This document shows positions 42,196-54,100 of a stretch of DNA of 64,000 nt, in pieces. The notes beneath the pieces are model-generated. The model worked only from the letters and a program-made list of their open reading frames with translations. It had not been told where the DNA came from and did no database searches. This stretch comes from Branchiostoma lanceolatum. Taxonomy: Eukaryota > Chordata > Leptocardii > Amphioxiformes > Branchiostomatidae. The DNA is taken from positions 6,577,501-6,641,500 of the forward strand of contig NC_089727.1 of assembly GCF_035083965.1 (NCBI RefSeq), in the 5' to 3' direction. The position numbers were made by a program, and so were the translations under genes. The number at the start of each line of letters is the position of its first letter. The first letter of the stretch is position 1.

Positions 42196-45100
42196 ATGCC
42201 GATCCTATACAGTGTTGTTGCTCGGGGGACCACAGTTCTGGCCAAGTTCGCCAGCTGTGCGGGGAACTTCTCAGAGGTCACAGAACAGATCCTGTCCAGA
42301 GTGTCGCCAGAAAATGCCAAGCTGACGTACTCCCATGGGAGGTGAGTCCCCTCATGGTTCATCATCTGATCATCAGATAGTATTGTGGTTTCTGACCACT
42401 TTCTTATTGCCATGTACAGTCAAATCTATAAAAGTGACCACCTATATAACTTGTAAGGACCACCTGGCCATTGAATGATATACAGTCAAATCTGTACAAG
42501 TGCTGATGACCACCTGGCCATTGTGACCACTTTTTGGTGGTCCCTTAAACAGTTATTTTCCCCAAGCATTGCAAAATCTGATTTAGTAATTTAGTGACTG
42601 TCTGTCCACGCAGACCAGATTTTTTTTAGTGGTGCCCTGAGTGGTCTTCTCGGGAAGTTTGACTATACTTTAATCTATGTCACTGAGCCTCATGCCTAGT
42701 TCTAGAGGTGCTTTGAGTTTGAGATGATAAGTATAAGTATTCATATCCATCTTCACTCCATGTAGATTTATGTGTGAAAAAAAAATCTTAAGACTATTGG
42801 GAATTCCTATCAGCCCAAAACTATTAGGGTTACTGGTGCTAAGAAGATTCAGTTACATGTACTAGTATGACTTGGATGTTTACAATTCTCTTGTTTGATT
42901 CCCCAGCTACCTGTTCCACTATGTGTCAGAAGACAGGATTATCTACCTGTGCATCACTGATGATGTGAGTACATGATTCTTCATGCTCATACTCATGCAT
43001 AGGCTTCTGTATTGACGCACTCAACTTGACACTCGACTAGAGATTTTTTTCTATACAAAATTCATTGTTTAAAAATGTACTGATTGAAATTGTAGAAGTA
43101 ATTAATGAAATAATCATTACATATTCATAAGACAAACATGTGAAAGTTTATTACAAATGAGGGATAGATATTATTTTTACAACATTTGATGTGCAATCTG
43201 TCTCAAGGGAATATTGTAGGCTATAAATTGGCACGATGTCTCCTGTGCTTGGATTATGCAAGTTCTTTTTCAATAGCATATTGAACCTGTTCATGCCCTT
43301 ACTTGGAGTTCCTTTTTGTTGCTACAGGACTTTGAAAGATCCAAGGCTTTCATGTACCTCAATGAAGTTAAGAGAAGGTAAGCTCAAGGTTTATTACTAA
43401 AATCATGAAAGCTTTTAAACTTTTCGAACTTAATCAGGAAGTTCCATGAATAGATAAGGTTTCATAAGTTTGGTAAATCACTGGTTGACTTAGTTCTTTG
43501 TACACAACCAGTACATAATCACCTTCCGATATTTCGGTGGGTCGTCTGTCACCTTCTGTAGGGCAATACTAACTGGTTCTACTTCGCACTGCAGCTAGGT
43601 GTCGCTGATGCAGTGTGAAGAATGCAGTTCCAAACGTGACTGAATTTATATCCCTCCTTATCACGGTTCATGACTAGAGTAGAGTCTCTGATCCATACAG
43701 CCTCCATAATCCAGCCAGTGCATCTGTTGGCCTTTCTGTCTTTACCTTGCTCCAATCCCTCCCAAGCTCCTTTATCATGAAGTTGTTTGCAAGAACTTGC
43801 CTGGTGTCCTAACCTTGCTGTTCTCCCCAGATTCCAGGCAACCTACGGAGCGCGGGCACAGACAGCGCTGCCGTTTGCCATGAACAGTGAATTCTCCAGA
43901 GTCCTTTCCACACAGATGGTAAGGAAAATAATTATGTCACTGTAGTCTAGAGAAGTGTGTTTATTCCAATTCATACATAATGTCATGTAAATTATGACTT
44001 GATGTGATGTATATGTACTCTATAAGCCAGACTAAGTTGTTAACTTATGGTGCAGTCACATTCATCATAGGTCGTCATACAATTTTGATGTTGTGGAATT
44101 TTCAAGCAAGCTGTAACAACAAACCGCTGACAAGTGTCTAAGGCCACTTTTCTGTTACAAGACAGCTCAATTTAGCAGGACACACGCCCAACTATCCCAA
44201 TAGTACCCTCACTTTGCAATCATAGCAACGATTGCATGACGTATGTAACCAGGCCCTAAGCAACAAATTTCTTCCTTGTATTAAGATTACTCACTCACAA
44301 GAAGTGTAGTCCTGGCTTGAGCCAAAGACTTACCCACAAGTACCAAATAGAACAGTAATTTTAGTTTTGTTCTGTTAACTTTGACAGATGACATGATGTC
44401 ATTTATAATTTTGATAACTATCTCTTTTTTGTTCTGTTCTGTTCTCTTCCACAGAAACATTTCTCAGAGAGTAAGGATGTGGACAGAGTGTCGAAGGTTC
44501 AGGGGGACCTGGATGAGCTGAAGGGCATCATGGTGAAAAACATAGGTTAGTGACAATGTTTTGTATACTAGAACTTTAGTATATCTTTAAACATGCATGA
44601 GGAATAGTATGGTCCAAGCAAGACTGTATGCTGTAAATATTGAAAAAATGGCATTAGTTTAATTTTGCAGTTTTTGCAGATCCTCTCCATTACAAAATGA
44701 TGACTCTGAGAATATACGTTTTGTGCTACAGTATTGGTTCACAAACTTAAAACAGCAAAAGCTCCTTTCCACTTCTACTGTGGAATGAAATTCCTGTGGA
44801 AATAATGAATTCACAGAATTTTGGTTGGATTAAAACAACTCGTATTGACATTATTCCTTACAGACAGCATAGCAGCCAGAGGGGAAAGACTGGAGCTCCT
44901 GATTGACAAGACTGAAGACCTGGAGGCAACTGTAAGTCCTTCTTGTTACATCTCTAACCTTCCCACTGCTAAAAGTGCATCAATCAACCATACTTGTAAT
45001 GGTTAGTAGGGGAAGGGTTACATTCTTACAAGTTACAACTATTGCACAAACAACGATGCAGTAGCTTCTTAAATCTCCAAATTCAATGTACAGTCAAACC

Positions 45101-46260
45101 TGTACAAGGGACCATCTCTGCACAAGGACCAATTGGCCAATGTGACCACTTTTTGGTGGTCCCTTAGATAATTTTTTCCCAGTGACACAATCATTAAGAA
45201 TCCTGTCTACAGTGGCAACCTGTCCATCTGATTTTATAGAGCCCCTGCTGGGTCTTCTTGGGCAATTTTGATTGTTCATACAGTTTTGTCCCAGTTAACA
45301 ATGGCAACTGTAAGCTCCATGAAAATTCATTCACTGGTATAAAAAAGTGGGTTTGAGAGATCTCTAGTGCAGCACCCCCAGGTATGCACAGTTTAGATAC
45401 ACAGGAGTTCATTTTACTGGGAGACATTGCATTGGAGATCTCTGTAGACGCAGTTTTCAGGGTGGCAGATATATGTGACCTATGTTACTTAGTTAGTATT
45501 TGATATCATGGGTAGGTTACAAGTAGGAATAAAGCCTGTTTTAACCTTCTCCCTGCTGCCTTAACTCCATAAACAATACAAATTTGGCACCAAGGCTACC
45601 ATAGCAGGCTCAAGGTTAACATCTGACACTGACCTTGACTTTGTGCCCCCTCCCACAGTCTGTTACATTCAAGAAGACGAGTAAGACCCTGGCGCGGTCC
45701 ATGTGTATGAAGAACCTGAAACTCACCGTCATCCTGGCCATCGTCATTATCGTAAGTTTCACAGTTGTACATCTTTTCTCTGATGCTGAAGGTCATTGTG
45801 AAAGCATGCAAAACTGTTATTTGGTCTTACACAACACTTCTGTATCTTAAGTTGGTTGGTTGGTACAGACCTTGTCAGAAACTACTTTATTTGAGCTGTA
45901 ACGTAGCAGGCAGTGAACTGCTGTTTTTTAAAAGTATTGAAATTGTGAGGCTTTTTGCTACCTATTTCAAAGTGCTGCAACTCCTGCCGAATATTTGACA
46001 AACCTTACTCTGTTTCTTTTATGGTAAAATTCCTGTCCATCATCAAAGTAGTGGATGCTACTTGAAACATCCCATCGTTCCCCAAACCAGATTAAGTAAC
46101 TATTATTTGGCGTATCTTATTACCTGGATGTCTAACCTTCATCGAAGTATTGAATACCGTTGACATGGTTGTTCGTTTCCTGCCTTTCCAGCTGATTATT
46201 TACTTCATCGTGTCAGCAGCATGTGGTGGTCTGAGCTGGCCCTGTACCAGAAAGACTTAG
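42196..46260 (+). CDS. VAMP7: Vesicle-associated membrane protein 7 (longin R-SNARE)
   Basis: Eight exons: 42196-42341, 42907-42964, 43328-43377, 43831-43918, 44455-44545, 44864-44931, 45659-45751, 46192-46260. All are in phase and encode 220 aa, the human length. Residues 1 to about 115 form the longin domain (MPILYSVVARGTTVLAKFA, YLFHYVSEDRIIYLCITDD). About 125-182 is the R-SNARE helix, with the zero-layer Arg in AARGERLELLIDKTEDL. About 188-210 is the C-terminal membrane anchor (LKLTVILAIVIII...), ending CGGLSWPCTRKT. VAMP7 pairs with Qa/Qb/Qc SNAREs for late endosome-lysosome and secretory-lysosome fusion; the longin domain folds back to inhibit it. The gene looks intact and under strong constraint. 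Confidence 0.98.
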
Positions 46261-46294
46261 TACAGCTATTCCTCTGCAGCCCAGTGGTCATCCC

Positions 46295-46631
46295 TAGCCT
46301 GGTATCCAACCTATTCTAGCTCCAGTTTGCTGGTCTGATTGCTACCCTTGCCAAATAGGCTGGCACCTATTGATAGAGAAACAAATGGCATATGATATGA
46401 GAGTTCTGATTGGTTAGGAGTCACACAGTACTCATAATGGCATGGTAACAAACAGGTATTTGGAATTTCGATCCCTGTTACGATGCTTCTGAGAAATATT
46501 AGATTGCGGATATAATGCAATACGTAATTATGTAAGAGTCAAACATTTCAGTGGGGACAGGTGACAGACTGTTCTACGGAGAAGCGATCAGCGGAGCAAG
46601 CTGGAGCTAGAACAGGATGGATTCCAGGCTA
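46295..46631. mobile_element. 337-bp TIR element, copy 2 (in VAMP7 3' UTR)
   Basis: Ends TAGCCTGGTATCCAACCT and AGGATGGATTCCAGGCTA. Flanked by GGTCATCCC and GCTCATCCC (8 of 9 match). It inserted between the VAMP7 stop and its poly(A) signal, so it is probably transcribed. Confidence 0.8.
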
Positions 46632-46778
46632 GCTCATCCCAACACAGTGTGTATCACTGGACTGTCCTCCACAGCGGAAATATTCTGTAGTGGATAAGAA
46701 GTACCTAAGAAATACACCATACATAACCTCTTTGAGGAAGTGTTGTCAAAATATGATGTGTGCCGTCTATTTATGCAA

Positions 46779-46784
46779 TAAAAC
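46779..46784 (+). terminator. Poly(A) signal of VAMP7
   Basis: AATAAA lies about 520 bp after the VAMP7 stop, in AT-rich DNA. The 3' UTR between them contains a 337-bp TIR element (46295-46631). Confidence 0.6.
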
Positions 46785-47711
46785 TATAAGTTGATAAGAT
46801 ATGTTGATTGCTTAATCTTGTAATATTATGGATAAAGTTAATAAATAGTAAATAAATAAAAAGTAAATAAATGCTTAAGTCAGGATCTGTTTGTCTTTGC
46901 CTTGTATCCTTTTGGTTTGGTTTATTTGCTATTGGACACTTTTAAAACATTGTTAGATATCAGTTAGAAGTAATGACAACATTTGGAAATTGTGCAATCT
47001 CTTACCATTTGTAAACAATTTTTAGCCAAGTTTAGTCAGGGGGAAGCCTTGTCATGTATTTTGTAATTTGTCATTTTCAGATTTGAGCCAAAGGTTAAGA
47101 TTAAACAACAATACCTGCAAAGTGCAGACTTTGGCTTACACTGAAAAGTATATCAGTACTATCAATTGCCAGTATAGTCCTAGTTATTGACTAGTTGTAT
47201 GATCCCACAGAGAAAGACTAAATGCCTAGCAAACCAGTAAACACAGCTTGCAAGTTAGAAATCTGTCGTAGTTGATAACAGTAGACAAGAGTTTCAGTAA
47301 GTCCTCATCATTTGCAGTGTAGTTGTGCACATTTCCAATTATGAAACAGCACTCCTGTGTCCTCTTCATTTGATTGCTGCTGACTTACAATATTCACTAC
47401 ATAGCACACTCTGTCTAAACTGTATTTACTAGTTTCTATTAGCTATGATATTCATTGCTTTTACATTATTTTTTTCCCATATACTTGGGTAGGGACTGTA
47501 TTTATACTATTAAGTATTGTTAGACTTGTCAAGGAAGGTGGTCCATGCAGCCTGAAAATTAAGAATTGATATGGACTTGTATTAATGGAATAAGTGTTGT
47601 ATTGTACAGCATCTGGGAATATCTAATTATGTGTTCTTTGTTATGATAAATATATCAAAACATCCTGATTGCTAATTGTATTTCCCCTATGATATGAGCT
47701 AAAAGTACAGT

Positions 47712-47924
47712 GATGGCCCCGTCACATTCGTCGTACGATCATTGAACAATTGCAAACTGAGGGCATTCTTAAGATAGTCGTTTACGTACCGTACAAAATT
47801 CAGCTGTCTTGTTACTGAAAAAGCTGTCTTAAATCCTTGTTAATGGTTCTTTCTGTCACTGCCTACTTAAAAATTCTAAGACATCAAAATTCTAAGATGG
47901 TGTATGGCGAATGTGACGGCATCA
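47712..47924. mobile_element. TIR element (GATGGCCCCGTCACATTCG ends)
   Basis: The left end GATGGCCCCGTCACATTCG and right end CGAATGTGACGGCATC are inverted repeats enclosing about 170 bp. Related ends occur near 44048-44110 (GTCACATTCATCATAGGTCG). Confidence 0.55.
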
Positions 47925-50407
47925 TTACTATTGTATAATGAAATGATTATTGCTAATTATATAACATGTATCTGCTAGTTTGCAGTGTTTGGTGCTGCTT
48001 ATACATGTTGTGTGTACATATACATGTATCTAGTCTTGTACATCAGTTAGGCTTCAATAGGTGTATATATTCATGATATGAACTTGTAACTTCATCTAGC
48101 TATGTCATACTTTTCTGCAGCAGGAATTACATGATACCGGACCAGTTAGCCTTAATATTATATAGACCTATGTACTATATCTTTACTCATGCTTGAGTCT
48201 TCAAACAATGCATATTGGTATCTATGTCTTAATTGAATACAATAGTTAAACAGTTAGATATGCAAATTGTTGCAGAGAACTTAGGAGGAGTACAAAGGCA
48301 CCTGCCTCAGAGCAGGATTGCTCTTCACTGTTTCTTGAGTGTGTGCGGTTCAATTGAACTGTTTTTCATCATTGGACTTTTTAAAAAAGTATTTCAACTG
48401 CTTTCTGGACATTTGAACTGTGTTCTTTTGTGCACAGTCCTAGTCTGTACTAGACTGACTGACAGTGGAGTGTGATAAATGCCTACAATCTGCAGTGTGC
48501 AAAAATTCAAAGCAAGTTACTGAAAAATGTTGGTGGAAGTAGCTTTCTTCTTCTGCTGAAAATATTTTATCATTTTGTCCATCAAACATGCATACTTACC
48601 AGTGGCACAAGGTACAAGCAGTCAGCTCCACCTAAATTGGCTTAGATTTATACCAGAGTTTGAAGAAAAAGATGCAATTCTCAGGCTTCCTTCTTACAGA
48701 CACACCAACATTGGTCATGTTTTAAAATGACTTGATTGCCATTATGTTGTGCCACTGGTGCTACATGCATGGAGGTTTTTAGTTACCTTGCCTGTATAAT
48801 TATGTCATATTCCTCGCTGCTATTCATATGTACGGAGAGTGCTAATCATTAAATGCCATGTGGAAAATTAGTTTTTCTGCAAGCTTTTGTATGTGTATGG
48901 AGAGGTAGTGTTGAATGTGTGTGTGTGTGCTTTTGTGTGTGTGTGTGTGCATGTGTGTATATATGTGTGTATGTATGTATGTGTGCCTTTACTGTTGCCT
49001 CCTTAGCATATTATAATACTAGTATGTTAGGCTACGTTCTAATGACGGGGAGATCGTAGAGGCACAGAAACGATATCATTAGAACCTGGTCTATATGATG
49101 GAAATCGGGAATCAGCGCCCCCCTCCCCTTATAATATCTATACACGGTAGATATCATAGAGATCGGGGGTCTGGCATCCAGGCTTCAGAAGGACTCCGGG
49201 TGGACTCCTCGACTTTGAGTCGACTCCGCGTGTGTAAACCCAGCCTCCAATTCGACTCAAAAACGCGTGTGTGAATAACGCCGTTGATAGATACACTACG
49301 AGTCCAGTCATCATAGGCAACTTGTTATTGATTGCGCTAAACCTAAAGCACGCTTGGTGTTTAGTCCCCATTGCCACCAAAATTATACGTCACGTTGTGG
49401 TAGATTCCCTCCACAGTCGCATTTACGTAGATTAGAAAGTCGTATACAATGTCTAAGAAAGATATGTTGTCTTTCCGTTTACCCGACCGACCATACCAAA
49501 AAATCCCAAGAAGTTTTCCTTTCACACTCGGTTGGCTGAGATGTGTAGTAAGCACTGTACGTATTTGTTCAGTTTATCAATATACTTGTGCTTGTAGTAT
49601 GTATATAGGCTGTGCAACTACGATATGGTATTGAAAATATGTGTACAAGTGTCCTGAAGCACTTAATCTTTACATTGTAACACTGTATTTGTTGGATCAT
49701 CTCTAAAATCTTAAAAAAACAAGAGTTCCGCGACCTCATATCCATGAACAATTCTATTTATGCAAATGACTTACACATTTACATAATCTATGCTTAATCA
49801 TAAACACCTTTATCTTACTTACACATGTTGCAATATTGACAGTCCTATAATTTTACAATTAGATGAATTTGGGTGTTTTTGCATTAATTATTCAAGTTAG
49901 GAATTCATTGGCATAATTGGTATCTATAAACTACATATGTTACACGTATTTGAGTCTTATAATGGAAAACACTGAAAATATAGATTGTCCTCATTAGCTA
50001 TGCAAATTAAGTCCCAATTAGCATAATTTGCACTTCATTGTGTACATCTCTGTCTAAGCTATCCGCATACTGAATATCATGGAAATCCGTCGTTCCTTTG
50101 TTCAGTTATTCTCCTTAGAAGATTTTCACAATAACGCCCCTGCAGTTCCAGAGCAAGCTGCTAGGGGGCCCAAACCCACACCACGTCTTCATTACACCAC
50201 AAGCTATCTGCCACCAAAAAATCAAGACCATAGCATGTCCAGGTCAAGAGATGCAAAAATGGAATTTCTGATGCAGTACCAAGGTCACATACCAGGGGGC
50301 CCAAAATCGACCTTGAATTTCGGCTTCACAACACCTGCCCACATACCAAATATCATTGTAATCCATCAAGACGTTCTTGAGTTATGCTGACTACAGTAGT
50401 CCGGAAA

Positions 50408-50478
50408 CACACACAGACAGACAGACAAACAGACAAACAAACAAACAAACAAACAAACAAACAGACACACAGACACAC
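50408..50478. repeat. ACAG/ACAA microsatellite
   Basis: Tetranucleotide runs of ACAG then ACAA, about 70 bp. The reading frame across it is spurious. Confidence 0.85.
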
Positions 50479-50939
50479 CCAAAACTATATCTCCATTTTT
50501 CATGGAGATAAAAACAGGGAATCCCTACCTATCGACCATAACGTTATACGTTCTCTGCCTAACGTCAAAGTTGTTTACCTCGACACTGCCGTGTGCATAC
50601 TTTTAGTATATGTGAATACAGCCGGGGTGTGTGAATCATTTATTAACTTTGCTATGTTGATTTTGCTTCAGCAATTGTCAGGCTTGAAATTGCCGTTTTT
50701 GAAAGTGAAGGATAAAGGTGACGGATAAAGGTTAACGGACGTTACGGCTAACAGTCTTCTATTTCTGCTTTAGTGGAACGCTGGATTGTAACTTGAATAG
50801 CCATATTGTGCTAGACCAGGGCGTCAAAATCTCCCCACTGCAGGTCAACGTGGCACTGACACGGGGTGCCGTTACGTGACAAAGTCCTTCCTGGGTGGTC
50901 ATTAGGCGGTGTGTAGTGGTTGAGAAGCTATACACAAAG

Positions 50940-51130
50940 TAGTCTCTACCAGACTAACTACGCTAGCTATAGGGAGAATATATGCCAGGGAAGTTTGGCC
51001 ACCAGGGGGTTTCATTTACAAGCGGGTGAAATACTGACCTTCACCGTGGACTGACTCTACTGGCTAATTATTCCTTTTTTTTGCCGAATTTTACTATCCA
51101 TACGCCCGTAGGTACGCACGGTGGAGGCTA
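50940..51130. mobile_element. TIR element (TAGTCTCTACCAGAC start) with 9-bp target-site duplication
   Basis: The 191-bp unit has ends TAGTCTCTACC and GGTGGAGGCTA. Flanks TACACAAAG and CACACAAAG match at 8 of 9. Relatives begin at about 6976, 21179, 26001 and 33599. It ends 59 bp before the lipase ATG, so it may contribute promoter or 5' UTR sequence. Confidence 0.75.
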
Positions 51131-51189
51131 CACACAAAGACAGCTTGTCTGCAATTTGTAGAATCTGAAGCTTCTGGATAGGACAGAAG

Positions 51190-54100
51190 ATGCAGCGTCT
51201 CCCTTTGTTTGTGTTCTTCAGTCTCATGGCTGCTACAGGTGAGTTTGATACGTTGCTGAGCTGTCTGAAGGCGTCCTATCATAGCCCATGCTTAACGGGT
51301 GGCTGATTTTGCTCTTAAACTCAACTTGGGTCATTGTGTCTCATGTGCTGAAGCCCTTTCTGGCTCATACAGCAGGCTGCATCTTTTAGTAACCATTCTA
51401 TTTTCACAACAAATGCGTGCGTTATGTGTTAACATTTTCGTTCAAAGTGCTTATAACATGTACAAAGTCTTGGAGGTCGGGGGTGGACCCCACTCCGTCG
51501 GGGGTGGAGGTCGGATTGTTAGAGAGTCCTGAAAACATATTTTGTCTGAACTTTGTACCTCGGGCTATCTTGTTTTCTGATACTTTGTAAAGGCATCTTG
51601 TGACATTCCTCAGGGTCACTGCATTCAAATCTCACTTGCTGCCTGGTGAAAATGTCGTAAAAATCTCCCGTTCCGCCGGATTATTGGTGCAGAATATGAA
51701 GGACAAAAGTACTCTCCAAGCAGAGGTAAGGTACGGGGTATTTTCGACGTCTTTTTGCGGTATTTGATACGTCTTTCTAATTGTGCGGTTTTTGTTGGGG
51801 CTTCCTCCCTTTACTTTAATCCCATTGAAGGGTGCGTTTGCGGGCAGAGGTAAGGGGAGGAAGACCCAGCAAAAACCTCACACGTAGAAAAACGTATAAA
51901 AGACCGCGAAAATACGTCGAAAATACCCCGGACCTGACCTCTGCTTGGAGAGTATCAAATTTAGTCCCATTAAAGGGTGCGTTTGCGGGCAGAGGTAAGG
52001 AAAATGGGAAGACCCAACAAAAACCGCACAAATAGAAAGACGTATAAAATACCGCGAAAATACGTCGAAAATACCCCGGACCTTACCTCTGCTTGGAACA
52101 ACAGTGTAGTACAAGTACATCAAATAGATATAGCTTAACTTAGAAATACCTTTTACCGTAATGATGATCATGTACACGATATCTGCAGGCGAGATGCTGG
52201 CAATGTCCGAAGGTCGATTGGGAAGAAGTTGGTTCTTTGGTTATTTTGGGTCTGTTGACGTCAAGTATTACCTCCACACGCGTGAAAATTTGGGTAAACC
52301 GACAGTTCTGGGGGGCAACAACCCAAACGTGAGCCAAACGCCCTACCGCCCTGACCGCCCAACAAAATTCATCATTCACGGGTTCTGGAGTCAGGGTGAT
52401 AGTCAGTGGATTGTGAACATGGCCAATGCACTGCTACAAGAGGTGAGTCGGCTGTACATTAATCAATCAATGAAACAATCAATCAATCGATCGATCTATC
52501 GATCAGTCAATAAATCAATGGTTAACCTACATGTAGCTATGTCATTTTTTTCGTTGATACAGCATACAATGGAATAAGAATAGCGTTTCTAAACGTTTTT
52601 TTTTTACTTTTGAATTTTCATCTTCATTGTGTTTCTACGGCATCATATGCTGAAATAAATGTTACAAAATCGACAGTAGCTAAGAAAGTGTTTGCCAAAT
52701 TTTCTGTCTTAAAAGGAGGATCTGAATGTATTTGCTGTGGACTGGAGTTACGACGCTGGTCCGGGAGTAACCGGAGCGAATTATCTAGTGGCGGCGTCGA
52801 ACTGTCTAGAGGTTGGTCGGGTGAGTACATTTGTTACGTAAAGATGTTCGTTCCGTGGTTCATGGATATGGCGGATCTCGTCTTTCACAACGACGTCAAG
52901 GTGTATCAGTTTCTCTTCTTTTCACAGATTGTTGGGGAGTTTGTGACCGAATTGGGACAAGCTCCGGACAAGACACACGTCATCGGCCACAGTCTGGGAG
53001 CTCACGCTGCGGGGTTTGCTGGGAAGACTACAAAGTCCCAAGGACTCACAGTCGCACGAATCTCCGGTATTTTCTTTAAAAAAAAGCTATTCAAAATATT
53101 TTAGTTGGTGGAGTTTTACTGTTTTACTACATTTTACTATGGTGGAGTGGCTATGGATGCATGTGCGTTTAATGTAAACAGCCTAACTCAAGCAGCTGTG
53201 GATGGATGTTCATGATATTTGATAAGTGGGTAGGTGTCGGTGAGACACGAAAAGCCATGTTCAAGAATGGGTCTTCTGGTGGATTTCTATAGCGGCACTT
53301 ATATTTACGTGTGTTGTAGACAGCATAACTTGAGAAGCTGTGAATGTATCCGCACGATATTTGGTAGGTGGGAGGGGGTCGAGAAAACGAAGGTCAAGTT
53401 TGATAATGGTCCTCCTAGTGGCTTCCTTTGGTACTGCACCGGAACTTCAAATTTGAGGTCTGATTTTCTGGAAGTGCTTTGGTCGTGATTTTTAAGTGGT
53501 GGATATCTGTTGAAAATAAGAGAAAGTAGACTTGTTTAATACTCACGGCTTAGGATGGAAACGAGAAGCTTTCAAACGGCATCCGTCATTTATCGTCAGC
53601 TCTGTGGTTTTTCTAATGACATGTAATCTGCCTGTAGGATTAGACCCAGCAGGCCCGCTGTTCAGAGGCACTATCGACGCGAACAGGTTAGACAGAAGCG
53701 ACGCCACGTTTGTGGACGTCATCCACACAGAAAAGCACCATCTGGGGTTACCAGAACCGGTGGGACACGTTGATTTCTACCCAAACGAAGGATGGAAGCA
53801 GCCTGGATGTAAGGGTGAGTCCTTCTTTACATTGTTGCAAATCAGGGAGTAATGATCATTTTAAAGATCAAAGTGACCTACACGTTACCTGACAAATGTA
53901 CGGGGTGGGTAAAAAAGTAAGGTCTTTTTATCACAGCAGGCTCAATGGTTGCCTTCGCCAGAAGGTTATGCTTTCGGGTTTGCTATGGTGGAGTGGCTGT
54001 AGATATATGTGTGTTTGTATATGCTATATATACTGTTTATCGAACTGTTTCTCTACGTGTCTCAATTCTTTCAGGTATAGCATGGATATTACCTGGATAT

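Larger units (their letters stand above)
46800..51180. other. Intergenic DNA between VAMP7 and the lipase
   Basis: No coding exon was recognised. The stretch holds a TIR element with GATGGCCCCGTCACATTCG-like ends (about 47712-47924), GT-rich microsatellite DNA (about 48913-48985), a fold-back fragment related to 25626-25710 (about 49118-49182), an ACAG/ACAA microsatellite (about 50408-50478) and a TIR element with near-perfect 9-bp flanking duplication (50940-51130). The rest is AT-rich without visible structure. Confidence 0.6.
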
